24,846 nucleotides of DNA from Candidatus Kerfeldbacteria bacterium (GCA_016234305.1 JACRFM010000015.1:1-24846), one strand, 5' to 3'. Positions 9,101 to 16,652 are shown, counted from the first letter of the stretch. A program made the numbers and translations. Notes: a model not told the origin generated them from the sequence alone.

Positions 9101-9188
9101 TGAATCTTCCTGGCAAGCCCGCTACCCCTTGGCGGCCGGCGCTTGGCTAAACTGGCTTAAAACCAGTCTGGAACAATTAGTTAATTAA
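6141..9188 (+). CDS. mfd: Transcription-repair coupling factor Mfd
   Basis: Removes RNA polymerase stalled at DNA damage and recruits the UvrABC repair proteins. It has 1015 aa, against roughly 1150 in E. coli. The N-terminal UvrB-like region (about 1-340) is shortened and diverged. The RNA-polymerase-interacting domain begins with GDYVVHIDHGIGRF (358 onward). The translocase module has Walker A GDVGFGKT (503-510), the Walker B motif DEEQRFG (604-610), LSATPIPRTL, and the C-lobe motifs NGLDLPNVNTLVVENAERFG and YQLKGRVGRG. A C-terminal domain (about 860-1015) with the family motif LPxxP-like PSELDRIQVYRRLAG follows. The ATG at 6141 has no Shine-Dalgarno. The true start could be slightly downstream, since the first 40 residues are not conserved-looking. 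Confidence 0.96.
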   Translation: MDKDNCQDHLKKAKNTINSHADKTKLTCLSERNLPINLSAQGYYISKLSQSAGGARIIWGLNSNRELAPAAALLKFFQQLLKSPGAILIFPQDFLTWQTSRRNENAVLLVAQEHWPLALPAEAAIKQHTINLKTGLILKPAQLKTALTQAGYEAGPLPERDGWWQQQGGTLWLAAGATWQLVWQGNQLETINRYNLLTQNIFESVKTLTIHPRQLPPQNDLSLKNYLTPSDIIINPPADSKLVSKRIITCQATLPSPLGGVPTLVNLLPQINDYIKGQLRAGYVIKIFSTELQSLKIKLAPWAESLTWQEISDNLALVLEGFKDDLNKTIYLSDRELIGLKRHHFITNLAAYEKLKGGDYVVHIDHGIGRFNSLISQTLDEQTRDYLLIDYADNDKLYVPIEHTDRLSRYLGSPHPPLQKLQGGSWFKITRRVKQETAALASELIKLYAERAMARVKPMTPYPEEALLAASFPWPLTSDQLKAWAEIDADLTGTKPADRLICGDVGFGKTELAVRAAFRAVLNGYQVAVLTPTTLLAQQHYDTFAQRLKNFGLNLGLLSRAQTAAEQLKTVKLIEQGRLDITIGTHSLLANRLQFSRLGLLIIDEEQRFGVKQKEKLKNYKPNLHVLSLSATPIPRTLNLAVSSLRDLSLIMTPPAGRQKINTVISVLDENIIKQAINLEIKRGGQIYYLVNHIADLPQAAARLSNLAPRATLGIIHGRLPAGQAARTMRNFDARKLNILLATSIIENGLDLPNVNTLVVENAERFGLADLYQLKGRVGRGAAQAYAYFLVAENLTALGQKRLQALRAAEDLGSGLSLALKDMELRGVGAILGSQQHGQVKAVGVHLYGQLLAQAIEELKTGLPTPAIPEVLLRLPLPGLISAQLVPSELDRIQVYRRLAGLRETRELKIVAEEILGRPLQNSLPDRQLQNLLTLLEFKLLAERAGLREVSCQNQGEVGQFLIRFLGPPTAEQLKRLNTFDSGWHKVESSWQARYPLAAGAWLNWLKTSLEQLVN

Positions 9189-9326
9189 TGAAGCTCCCCG
9201 AGCTAACGCTTAGGGTATCTTCCCATACCCGTCCCGATGTACATCGGAACTACAGCTGGTTATCCGCCTAACCGCTCGTGCCCCAATCCGGCCGAAGTCC
9301 TCCTTGGGAGGACGAAGGCGGATAAA
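9189..9326 (+). repeat. Post-gene mosaic repeat (family B), copy 1
   Basis: Begins right after the mfd stop with TGAAGCTCCCCGAGCTAACG and ends with CGAAGGCGGATAAA. The same beginning pattern and the identical 14-nt ending recur directly after topA (13601-13752). It contains a 14-nt palindrome CCGATGTACATCGG, and an ATCCGCC / GGCGGAT pair that brackets its second half. Confidence 0.65.
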
Positions 9327-9357
9327 CATCACCGCCCTTATCTAAGGAGCGGTGATG
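9327..9357. terminator. Hairpin between convergent mfd and zinc-ribbon gene
   Basis: CATCACCGC pairs with GCGGTGATG, and CCTT with AAGG inside it, with one bulged A. It lies between two converging genes, so a bidirectional terminator is likely, although the T-runs on both sides are poor. Confidence 0.5.
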
Positions 9358-9367
9358 AATATTTATA

Positions 9368-9592
9368 TTAATCAATCTCTACGTCATCTTCTCCCACTTT
9401 TCTTTCAAAAGACGGCGCTGAGCTGTTGTCAGCCCCGCAGTTTGGGCAAATCACCGCTGCGCCTAATTCCTGGTTACAGCCACGACATTTACCGCCGCCC
9501 TTGCGGTCGTCCAAATATTCCAAATAGTCATCACCCCCATTTTCATTACTGGCCAGTACCTTATAATCACCGACGGATTCCCTTTGAATCAT
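9368..9592 (-). CDS. Small zinc-ribbon protein, unknown function
   Basis: A 74-aa acidic protein. The centre holds two cysteine pairs, CRGC (36-39) and CPNC (49-52), followed by GADN. This is a zinc-ribbon or rubredoxin-like knuckle. No membrane segment is present. Similar short ribbons accompany many unrelated functions, so no role is assigned. It is transcribed away from dprA from a shared 75-bp intergenic region, and it converges on mfd. The rest of the chain is low-complexity and charged. The cysteine pattern is the main reason for believing it is real, because no Shine-Dalgarno is seen at 9592. Confidence 0.65.
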   Translation of the reverse strand: MIQRESVGDYKVLASNENGGDDYLEYLDDRKGGGKCRGCNQELGAAVICPNCGADNSSAPSFERKVGEDDVEID

Positions 9593-9603
9593 AAGATTTT
9601 AAT

Positions 9604-9632
9604 TTGAATATTAAATTAATTAAGCTTATCCT
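9604..9632 (+). promoter_or_regulatory. Candidate dprA promoter
   Basis: TTGAAT (9604-9609), a 17-bp spacer, then TATCCT (9627-9632). The predicted leader of about 29 nt includes the GGAGGG Shine-Dalgarno (9658-9663) just before the dprA ATG. Confidence 0.5.
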
Positions 9633-9667
9633 TAAGATAATATTACTGTATAACTCCTGGAGGGACT

Positions 9668-10753
9668 ATGTCAAATAACAACTCGGACTTAATCTACTGG
9701 CTGGCTTGGTTGTCAAATCCAAAAATCGGTCCTAGCCGTTTTGCTCTGCTGCGGCGGAGCTTCACAACTATGCAGGCCGCCTGGCAAGCTTCCAGTTTAG
9801 AACTTAAACAAGCCGGTCTGGAAAGCGAACTGATAAATAATATTATCAATTACCGCGCCCAAACTGACCCGGCTGATTTAATGGCTAAAACCGAGCAGCT
9901 AAAAATCAAACTGGTAACCATTGCTGAAGCTGATTACCCTAAATTATTAAAAGAAATCTACGACCCGCCGCCGCTGCTCTTTTACAAAGGTTCGGTGGCG
10001 GCTTGGCAAAATAACTGCCTCGGGGTGGTAGGCACGCGCCGGGCCACGGCCTATGGCCTGCGCGTGACGAGCGACCTGACTAAAGACCTGGCTTTGGCCG
10101 GTCTCACCATTGTTTCCGGATTAGCTTACGGGATTGATACGGCCGCGCATCAAGCGACTTTGGAAGTTAGCGGCCAGACTATTGCCGTGCTGGCCAGCGG
10201 ACTGGATACAATTTATCCGGCGGCTAATCGCCAGCTGGCTAATAAAATTATCAGCCAGGGTGGAGCCTTGATTTCTGAATTTCCCCTGGCTATGCCGCCG
10301 CTTAAACAAAATTTTCCTTATCGCAATCGCCTGATTGCCGGCCTGTCGCGCGGCGTCCTGGTCTGCGAAGCCACGGTTGACTCAGGCGCGCTGATTACCG
10401 CCAAGCTGGCGCTGGAATCGGGTCGCGACGTTTTTGCCGTCCCGGGCAGTATTTATAGCGAACAGGCGCAGGGCAGCAACGAACTGCTAAAACTCGGCAG
10501 CCACCTGGTAACTAAAGCAGCCGACGTGTTAAATCTTTTTGGTTTAGATAGCATTGCTCCGCGGCCGCTACCTAAACTGACGGCTGAGCAAGAAAAATTC
10601 CTCAGCGTTTTCTCGCTTGAGCCGGAAAATCTGGATGATTTAATCAGGCAGAGCGGCCTAAGCGCCGGCGCTTTTATGGCGCAACTGACTGAACTGGAAC
10701 TGGCTGGCTGGGTTAAAGAGGTTAGTCCGCGTGGCTACGTTCGCCGGGGTTGA
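9668..10753 (+). CDS. dprA: DNA-processing protein DprA
   Basis: Binds incoming single-stranded DNA during natural transformation and loads RecA. The 361-aa protein has an N-terminal SAM-like helical region (1-85), then the Rossmann-type core with GVVGTRRATAYG (119-130), SGLAYGIDTAAH (150-161), an ALISEFP block near 200, FPYRNRLIAGLS and the AVPGS segment near 260. A winged-helix C-terminal domain (about 300-361) follows. A GGAGGG Shine-Dalgarno ends 4 bp before the ATG. The expected partner machinery (ComEC, type IV pilus) is outside this window. The promoter and a repeat for topA follow directly after the stop codon. Confidence 0.95.
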   Translation: MSNNNSDLIYWLAWLSNPKIGPSRFALLRRSFTTMQAAWQASSLELKQAGLESELINNIINYRAQTDPADLMAKTEQLKIKLVTIAEADYPKLLKEIYDPPPLLFYKGSVAAWQNNCLGVVGTRRATAYGLRVTSDLTKDLALAGLTIVSGLAYGIDTAAHQATLEVSGQTIAVLASGLDTIYPAANRQLANKIISQGGALISEFPLAMPPLKQNFPYRNRLIAGLSRGVLVCEATVDSGALITAKLALESGRDVFAVPGSIYSEQAQGSNELLKLGSHLVTKAADVLNLFGLDSIAPRPLPKLTAEQEKFLSVFSLEPENLDDLIRQSGLSAGAFMAQLTELELAGWVKEVSPRGYVRRG

Positions 10754-10756
10754 TAT

Positions 10757-10786
10757 TTGCCAAAAACTTTTAGACTGTGGTATAAC
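10757..10786 (+). promoter_or_regulatory. Candidate topA promoter
   Basis: TTGCCA (10757-10762), an 18-bp spacer, then TATAAC (10781-10786), just past the dprA stop. The predicted start is about 250 nt upstream of the topA GTG, and the 111-bp repeat lies in the leader. Confidence 0.45.
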
Positions 10787-10814
10787 CTATAAGTAATTTA
10801 AAATTTAAAAATCT

Positions 10815-10836
10815 CCGCCAGAGGCGGATCTGCCTC
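10815..10836. repeat. Overlapping palindromes CCGCC-AGA-GGCGG and GAGGCGGATCTGCCTC
   Basis: The second palindrome recurs as its exact reverse complement at 16857-16872, in both cases next to a copy of the AT-rich 111-bp repeat. This suggests that palindrome and repeat form one compound element. Confidence 0.7.
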
Positions 10837-10865
10837 AGGTACGAAAAATTAAAAATGACAACGGG

Positions 10866-10976
10866 AAAACTCAAAGCTCAAAAGTCAAAAATCAAAAGTA
10901 CAGGTTAAAAGTAAAAAGTTTTGAGTTTTGCGTTGTGGTTTTGACTTTTGACTTCTAACTTTTGACTTAATAAATC
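10866..10976 (+). repeat. Dispersed 111-bp AT-rich repeat, copy 2
   Basis: Aligns gap-free with 1922-2032 (103 of 111 positions identical) in the same orientation. It occupies most of the dprA-topA spacer. Confidence 0.85.
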
Positions 10977-11043
10977 TTCAATGTTTACATTTTAAATTAC
11001 AACCATAATAGAATATCAATATTAAATTAATAAGCTTAAGGGC

Positions 11044-13593
11044 GTGAATAATTCATTAATCATCGTTGAGTCCCCTACCAAAGCCAAAACCATTGGCCGA
11101 TTTTTAGGCAATGGCTATAAAGTGTTATCTTCCTTTGGACACGTGCGCGACCTGCCCAAATCCAAACTCGGCATTGAGGTGGATAATGATTTTAAACCCG
11201 AGTACCAAGTTATTGCCAAAGCCAAAGTGCCCTTAGCTGCGCTTAAACAAGCGCTTAAACAAGCTGACAATGTTTATTTGGCGACTGATGAAGACCGCGA
11301 AGGTGAGGCTATTTCCTGGCACCTTGCCGAAGTGCTTAAATTAAAACCCGAGAACAGCCAACGCATTGTTTTTCATGAAATCACGCCCGAAGCCATAAAG
11401 ACAGCCCTAGACAGCCCGAGGCCTATTGATAAAAATCTGGTACAAGCCCAAGAAGCCAGACGACTGCTTGACCGGCTTTACGGTTACAGCGTTTCACCAC
11501 TGCTTTGGCAAAAAATCAAAGTGGGTTTATCAGCCGGTCGGGTACAAAGTGTGGCCACTCGCTTGCTGGTGGAACGGGAACGGGAACGTCTTAATTTTAA
11601 AACCAGCGAATATTGGGATATCGTGGCCACTTTAGCCACTGGTAGAGGCGAAGAATTTACCGCCCAGCTTATTAGTTTAAACGAGCAGCCGATAGCCACG
11701 GGCAAAGATTTTGTTGACCAAACCGGAGAACTTAAAAATCAAAAAATTATTTGGCTTAAGCAGGCCGAAGCAACCCAACTGATAACAGACTGGGCCGGCG
11801 CGCCGGCAGCGGTCCAAAGCGTGGAAACTAAACCTTTCACGGAAAAACCGCTAGCGCCTTTTACCACCAGTACGCTGCAACAAGAAGCCAACCGTAAATT
11901 ACGGTACTCGGCCCGGCGCACTATGCAACAAGCTCAAGATTTATATGAGAATGGTTATATAACCTACATGCGAACCGACTCAACTCTGCTGTCGGAACAA
12001 GCCATTAGTGCGGCGCGAGGCTGGATTAACGAGCAATACGGCCAGGAATATTTAAGTCCCGGTGTCCGCCAATACCAAACTAAAGTTAAAAATGCCCAAG
12101 AGGCTCACGAGGCCATCCGGCCGGCCGGCGCCAACTTTAAACCACTGGACCAAGTTAAACAAGAGGTAAGCGAAGACGCTTACCGGCTGTATGAATTAAT
12201 TTGGAAGCGCACCGTGGCCTCGCAAATGGCTGATTGTACGGGTGAACGCCGCACGATTTTAATTGCCATCAAACAAGCCCTTTTCCGGGCCAGCGGCAAA
12301 ACCATAAAATTTGAAGGTTATCGCCGCGCTTACGTGGAAGGCGCGGATGACGTGGAGACAGAACTCAGTGAACAGGAAAAACTCTTGCCTAACTTAAACC
12401 AGGGCGACAAATTAAAAGTTATCAATTTTACGCCCAAAGGACACTTTACTTTGCCGCCGGCCAGGCTGACCGAAGCGGCCCTGGTTAAAGAACTGGAAAC
12501 GCGCGGTATTGGCCGGCCATCCACCTACGCCTCTATTATTGATACGATTGAACGCCGCGAATATGTAGTTAAAAAGGGCACAACCCTGATTCCGACCTTT
12601 ACAGCTTTCGCGGTGGTTAATTTAATGGAAAAGTATTTAGGTAATTTAGTTGACTACAGTTTTACGGCTAAAATGGAGGACGAACTGGATGAAATTGCGT
12701 CTGGCAATATCAACGACAAAACCTATCTTAAGAAATTTTATTTTGGCCAAAATAGCCAGGGCCTAGAACCTATTTTAAAAAATGCCAAAAGCCTTATTGA
12801 CCCGCGAGAAACCAGCGGCGTACCACTGGGCGAACATGAGGGAAAAATTATTGAAGTCAGAATCGGCCGGTTTGGCCCATTTATCAAATGGGACGGCCAA
12901 ACTACCCGCCTGCCCGACGATATTGCACCCGACGAATTAACCATCACCAAAGCCCTTGAATTATTAAAACAAGGAAACATTGAGCCAAAAGTCTTAGGTA
13001 CCGACCCAACCACTGGCCAAAATATTTATTTTAAAACCGGACGTTTTGGTCCGTATGTACAGCTGGGCGAATCACCGAATGGCGATGATAAAATCCCCAA
13101 ACCTAAAATGGCCTCGCTGCTCAAAACCATGACTCCGGAAACATTGACCCTGGCTGAGGCTCTGGAACTGTTGGCTCTGCCCCGTAAACTTGGCCGCGAC
13201 CCTAAGACCGGCGAAGATATTTTGGCCAGCAACGGCCGGTTTGGCCCGTATGTAAAACGCGGCTCTGATTTTCGCAGCCTGCCGGTTAATTTTGACCTGC
13301 TTAAAATTACTCTGGAACAGGCACTTGAATTATTAGCCCAAGAAAAAAAATCTTCCCGCCGGACTGCCGAAACCGTTAAAGAACTGGGTCAAAATCCAGG
13401 CGACTCTAAAATTATTAAGCTGATGAACGGCCGCTACGGCATGTATGTGACGGATGGCAACACCAATGCTACCCTGCCCAAAGATCTAACTGCTGATTCC
13501 ATAACTTTGGCCAAAGCCCTGGAACTGATTAAAGAACGGGAGGGCAAGCCAACCAAACGACGCCTTGTTAGACGTAAGGGTAAATCGGAATAA
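11044..13593 (+). CDS. topA: DNA topoisomerase I, GRFGP-repeat C-terminus
   Basis: Relaxes negatively supercoiled DNA by transient single-strand cleavage. It has 849 aa and starts with GTG at 11044, giving the usual N-terminus MNNSLIIVESPTKAKTIGRF. The Toprim domain has Glu9 and DEDREGE (82-88), the metal-binding acidic residues. The catalytic tyrosine is Tyr308 in YITYMRTDST. The C-terminal quarter has four repeats of about 65 residues, marked by GRFGPF (near 608), GRFGPY (near 666), GRFGPY (near 731) and GRYGMY (near 796). These are the topoisomerase C-terminal repeat type. No CxxC zinc-finger motifs are visible, unlike E. coli TopA. A weak purine run (AAGGG) precedes the start. Confidence 0.96.
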   Translation: MNNSLIIVESPTKAKTIGRFLGNGYKVLSSFGHVRDLPKSKLGIEVDNDFKPEYQVIAKAKVPLAALKQALKQADNVYLATDEDREGEAISWHLAEVLKLKPENSQRIVFHEITPEAIKTALDSPRPIDKNLVQAQEARRLLDRLYGYSVSPLLWQKIKVGLSAGRVQSVATRLLVERERERLNFKTSEYWDIVATLATGRGEEFTAQLISLNEQPIATGKDFVDQTGELKNQKIIWLKQAEATQLITDWAGAPAAVQSVETKPFTEKPLAPFTTSTLQQEANRKLRYSARRTMQQAQDLYENGYITYMRTDSTLLSEQAISAARGWINEQYGQEYLSPGVRQYQTKVKNAQEAHEAIRPAGANFKPLDQVKQEVSEDAYRLYELIWKRTVASQMADCTGERRTILIAIKQALFRASGKTIKFEGYRRAYVEGADDVETELSEQEKLLPNLNQGDKLKVINFTPKGHFTLPPARLTEAALVKELETRGIGRPSTYASIIDTIERREYVVKKGTTLIPTFTAFAVVNLMEKYLGNLVDYSFTAKMEDELDEIASGNINDKTYLKKFYFGQNSQGLEPILKNAKSLIDPRETSGVPLGEHEGKIIEVRIGRFGPFIKWDGQTTRLPDDIAPDELTITKALELLKQGNIEPKVLGTDPTTGQNIYFKTGRFGPYVQLGESPNGDDKIPKPKMASLLKTMTPETLTLAEALELLALPRKLGRDPKTGEDILASNGRFGPYVKRGSDFRSLPVNFDLLKITLEQALELLAQEKKSSRRTAETVKELGQNPGDSKIIKLMNGRYGMYVTDGNTNATLPKDLTADSITLAKALELIKEREGKPTKRRLVRRKGKSE

Positions 13594-13600
13594 CCATTGA

Positions 13601-13752
13601 TGAAGCCTCCACGGGCTCACGCCCGAGGTAGCCTTCATTTCTTCGGCGCCCATCCGCCGTAGCGCCCTCCTTCGCTCTTCGAGCTTCGGAGGGTCCTACC
13701 TCCGCATTCATCCTCGGGCTTACGCCCGAGGTCTTCTGCGAAGGCGGATAAA
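13601..13752 (+). repeat. Post-gene mosaic repeat (family B), copy 2
   Basis: Starts 7 bp after the topA stop. It contains ATGAAG...CTTCAT enclosing CGGGC-TCAC-GCCCG (13612-13625), then a CCTCGGGC-TTAC-GCCCGAGG hairpin (13712-13731), and ends with the same CGAAGGCGGATAAA as copy 1 after mfd. The hairpins may act as the topA terminator. Confidence 0.65.
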
Positions 13753-13969
13753 ACTACCAGACCAATATTAAATCAAAATTGAAAAATCAAAATGCAAAAT
13801 GACAAATTAAAATTATAAAATGTCTAAATTCGCAATTTTTACATTTTACACTGTCATTTTAATTTTTGATATTTACATTTTAATTTTCCTGTGTAGAACA
13901 CCGCCTCCCAGTGTTTTTATTTTTCCCCTAATCTTAGCCAACTATTAACCGTTTCTCCTGCCAAGCTTG
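13753..13969. other. AT-rich inverted repeat region, no gene
   Basis: Between about 13775 and 13887 the left part (AATTGAAAAATCAAAATGC and following) is broadly complementary to the right part (ending TTTACATTTTAATTTTC). It forms a long imperfect AT-rich hairpin in the style of the other dispersed repeats. No open frame is supported. Confidence 0.5.
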
Positions 13970-13999
13970 TTGACAAACAAAGCCTAGGGGGCGTAAAGT
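13970..13999 (+). promoter_or_regulatory. Candidate promoter upstream of the small membrane protein
   Basis: A consensus TTGACA (13970-13975), an 18-bp spacer, then TAAAGT (13994-13999), about 105 nt before the start codon at 14108. Confidence 0.4.
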
Positions 14000-14107
14000 A
14001 GTAGACTAAACAAATTTAAATTTTCCTGGCTGTCGTGCCGGCCGCTCTTTAAAAAATTGAAAGCTATTAAATAAATCAAAATATTATCAACAATCGGGAG
14101 TAAAAAA

Positions 14108-14530
14108 ATGAAAAGCATTAAACTGGTTATGGTAATTTTTATTGCCATAGCAGTAGTATCGCTTATATTGTTGCTTGACTTATTCGCCATAAAAGGATTA
14201 CTGCCTTTTAGTCAAGCAATTGAAAACAGCTTATTCTCTGGCCAACTAGGACTACTATTCCTCATCACCGGTGCGGTGATTTGGAAACATGCGGACGCAA
14301 GTTCCGACTCGATGGACGGAATTTGGCTAACTCTTGAACCACTACTTGCTATACTGATGTGGGGAGTAGGATTATTTATTATTGGAACTGGTATATTTGT
14401 GTTGCTGCCAAGTAAAGCATCTGAATTAATACTTGGATATTACACGCCAACATTAATGTCGGCAGCAATAATACTAATATCTGTAATATTCTTGTTTTAC
14501 TACTTACATATAAAAGCGCCCAAAACCTAA
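14108..14530 (+). CDS. Small four-helix membrane protein, unknown
   Basis: A 140-aa hydrophobic protein not recognised as a known family. Membrane segments are predicted by eye near residues 5-27, 45-60, 80-103 and 111-133. A short polar loop, HADASSDSMDG, sits between helices 2 and 3. GGGAG ends 8 bp before the ATG, a good ribosome binding site, and an intrinsic terminator follows, so it is a single-gene transcript. Its AT-rich codon use (many ATA and TTA codons) differs from the GC-leaning neighbours topA and rel, which may mean later acquisition or weak expression. Confidence 0.75.
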   Translation: MKSIKLVMVIFIAIAVVSLILLLDLFAIKGLLPFSQAIENSLFSGQLGLLFLITGAVIWKHADASSDSMDGIWLTLEPLLAILMWGVGLFIIGTGIFVLLPSKASELILGYYTPTLMSAAIILISVIFLFYYLHIKAPKT

Positions 14531-14551
14531 AAGATTGTTGAGATTTCGCCC

Positions 14552-14592
14552 GACTGACTAGTTGTTTCATTATACTAGCCAGTCTTTTTATT
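14552..14592 (+). terminator. Intrinsic terminator after the membrane protein gene
   Basis: GACTG-A-CTAGT pairs with ACTAG-C-CAGTC, with one mismatch, followed by TTTTTATT. Confidence 0.8.
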
Positions 14593-14838
14593 CTCCATCG
14601 CCTAAATCACAGGTGTTAGCCCGATAAATAAGAGTGTGAATAACCCTCTCCTAGTTCGCCTAGGGCGAACGAAGGAAAGTTGGTGACTACAGAGGAATAA
14701 TTCCGCTTAAATGCCATTAACCGTAAGGCAGTGGAAGTTTTATATCTAGATTGCATCAGCTATGCATCCTTGAAAAATCAATCTATTTATGATAGATTAT
14801 GTTTATTATTAAATGAGATTGTTTTAAAACTAGTTTAA
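14593..14838 (+). other. Gene-less stretch with candidate RNA structure
   Basis: No coding frame. A hairpin TTCGCC-CTAG-GGCGAA lies near 14656-14672. A second helix pairs the TTCCGC...TGCC part near 14701-14716 with the GGCAGTGGAA part near 14728-14737 and is followed by TTTT. The motifs CTACAGA and AATAATTCC occur here in the same order as in the candidate RNA at 3765-3938. A short hairpin AATCTAT/ATAGATT lies near 14780-14800. It could be a structured RNA or degraded sequence. Confidence 0.35.
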
Positions 14839-14927
14839 TTGTCATGCTGAACGCAGCGAAGCATCTCTAAGGTGATTATAAAACCAAGAGATTCTTCAGC
14901 CGATGGACATCAGCTTCAGAATGACAA
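14839..14927 (+). repeat. GTCAT-type long imperfect inverted repeat
   Basis: The left arm TTGTCATGCTGAA...AGCATCTCT pairs imperfectly with AGAGATTCTTCAGC...TTCAGAATGACAA. This GTCATNCTGA..AGCGAAG.ATCTC signature occurs as a dispersed intergenic hairpin in many unrelated bacteria (stated from memory). A related element lies at 16565-16652, so rel is flanked by both. Confidence 0.65.
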
Positions 14928-14996
14928 AACCTAAATGAATTTTGAAACTATCCAAATCATAATTCTCAATTCATAATTCTTCATTCTATTCAACCA

Positions 14997-16475
14997 ATGG
15001 CTACCTTTGATGATTTAAAAGCTTTAGTGCGGCAAAATAATCCGGCGGCGGACATTCCCCGGCTGGAACGCGCCTTTGCCTTTGCCCAAACCGCCCACGC
15101 CGGGCAAAAACGGCTGGACGGCAGTGATTACGTAACCCATCCTTTGGAAACCGCCTACACCCTGGCTCACATGAATTTGGATTTAGATACCATTATTGCC
15201 GGGCTGTTGCACGACGTGCCGGAAGAAACCGCCGTCACGGCCGAGGAAATTGAAAAAAACTTCGGCAGCGCGGTGGCTAAACTGGTTAAAGGCATTACCA
15301 AGCTCGGCAAATTAAAATACCGCGGCTTGGAGCGCTACGCCGAAAACTTGCGCAAGATGTTCGTGGCTATGGCCGAGGATGTGCGCGTAGTTTTAATAAA
15401 ACTAGCGGACCGCTTGCATAATCTGTCCACCTTATCAGCTCTGCCGCCCATTAAACAACAACGAATTGCCCGCGAAACTTTGGAAATTTACGCCCCCATC
15501 GCTAATCGCCTGGGTATTGGTGAACTTAAGGGCAAACTGGAAGACTTGGCTTTTAAATACGTTTACCCGGAAGAATACGACTGGGTTATTAAAATTGCCC
15601 AAACCCGCTTGGAAGACCAGTTGGCTTATGTTAAGGGTGTAATTAAACAAGTTCAAAAAATCTTAAGCGATAATAACGTGCCGATTGTATCCATTCATGG
15701 CCGGGCCAAACATTATTACAGTCTTTACCGCAAGTTAATTCGTAAAGATATGGACATCAGCAAAGTTTATGATTTGGTGGCCTTGCGGGTAATTCTCCCA
15801 AGCGTAGCCGATTGCTATCAAGTTTTGGGTTTGATACACAACCTCTGGAAACCCTTGCCTGGACGCATTAAAGATTATATTGCCCAACCCAAACCCAATG
15901 GTTACCGCTCTTTGCATACCACGGTCTTTGGCGACGACGGCCGGATTATTGAATTCCAAATCCGCGACCAGGAAATGCATGACCTGGCCGAATACGGTAT
16001 TGCCGCCCATTGGCATTATAAAGAAGGCGGCCAGAAAACCATCAACCTGCCGCCGACACAATTAAAGTGGATTAAAGAACTCCTTGATTGGCAAAAGGAA
16101 ATTAAAGATAATGAACAGTATTTGCAAGCCTTAAAAATAGATGCCTTTCAAAACCGCATTTTTGTCTTTACCCCCAAGGGCGATGTGATTGATCTGCCCG
16201 ACGAAGCCACGCCGGTTGATTTTGCTTTCTCTATTCATAGCGACATTGGCAATAAATGCAGCGGCGCGCGGGTCAATGAAAAAATCGCCGCGCTCGATAG
16301 CAAACTAAAAAGCGGCGATATGGTGGAAATAATCGTGGATAAAAATCGCGGCGGCCCGAGTGAAGATTGGTTAAAATTTGTTAAAACTAATCTGGCCAAA
16401 AGCCATATTAAAAACTATTTAAAACGCAAGCGCGGCGGGTTGCTGAACTTTTTCAACCGCCGGGGAAAACAATAA
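14997..16475 (+). CDS. rel: RelA/SpoT-family (p)ppGpp synthetase/hydrolase, short form
   Basis: Makes and degrades the alarmone (p)ppGpp. It has 492 aa, against roughly 700-740 for full-length Rel. The N-terminal HD hydrolase domain keeps YVTHP (His48), LLHD (His72, Asp73) and KLADRLHN (Asp138). The usual ED pair after HDV is EE (Glu76, Glu77). The synthetase domain follows, with HGRAKHYYSLYRKL, YDLVALRVI, the G-loop-like PNGYRSLHTTVFG and EFQIRD. A TGS domain (about 385-450) reads IFVFTPKGDVIDLPDEATPV. The chain stops soon after TGS, so the helical, zinc-finger and ACT regulatory domains are missing. No Shine-Dalgarno or clear promoter is visible. Confidence 0.93.
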   Translation: MATFDDLKALVRQNNPAADIPRLERAFAFAQTAHAGQKRLDGSDYVTHPLETAYTLAHMNLDLDTIIAGLLHDVPEETAVTAEEIEKNFGSAVAKLVKGITKLGKLKYRGLERYAENLRKMFVAMAEDVRVVLIKLADRLHNLSTLSALPPIKQQRIARETLEIYAPIANRLGIGELKGKLEDLAFKYVYPEEYDWVIKIAQTRLEDQLAYVKGVIKQVQKILSDNNVPIVSIHGRAKHYYSLYRKLIRKDMDISKVYDLVALRVILPSVADCYQVLGLIHNLWKPLPGRIKDYIAQPKPNGYRSLHTTVFGDDGRIIEFQIRDQEMHDLAEYGIAAHWHYKEGGQKTINLPPTQLKWIKELLDWQKEIKDNEQYLQALKIDAFQNRIFVFTPKGDVIDLPDEATPVDFAFSIHSDIGNKCSGARVNEKIAALDSKLKSGDMVEIIVDKNRGGPSEDWLKFVKTNLAKSHIKNYLKRKRGGLLNFFNRRGKQ

Positions 16476-16564
16476 AAATCCTAAATCCTAATTTCTAATA
16501 TCTAATTTTTTCCGCTAAGGCCCTGCCCGACCTATCTGCCGACGGTCGAACGCTTCTCCCCTTC

Positions 16565-16652
16565 GTCATTGCGAGGAGCGTAGCGACGTGGCAATCTCTG
16601 ACCTCGAGATCGCCACACTTTCGCTTGCCCCGCCGAGCGGCGGGGCGATGAC
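16565..16652 (+). repeat. GTCAT-type inverted repeat with internal GC palindrome
   Basis: The left arm GTCATTGCGAGGAGCGTAGC, continuing to GTGGCAATCTC, pairs imperfectly with GAGATCGCC...GATGAC. A palindrome CCCCGCCG-AG-CGGCGGGG (16628-16645) sits within the right arm, as if one element had inserted in another. Confidence 0.65.

Noticed and set aside
9352..9594. 80-codon plus-strand frame opposite the zinc-ribbon gene
   Set aside because: Opposite strand of a frame with a clear cysteine motif; no family features or ribosome site.
11493..11503. GTTTCACCACTG as a parS-like site
   Set aside because: Only one half-site matches GTTTCAC, and it lies within topA coding sequence.
13984..14190. 68-codon minus-strand hydrophobic frame
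   Set aside because: Antisense to the N-terminal membrane helix of the 140-aa protein, which has a good ribosome site; the hydrophobicity is a strand effect.
14661..14720. GGAAAGT...ACAGAGG as the start of an RNase P RNA
   Set aside because: Similar to the first conserved block only; the space before rel is too short and the other conserved blocks are not found.
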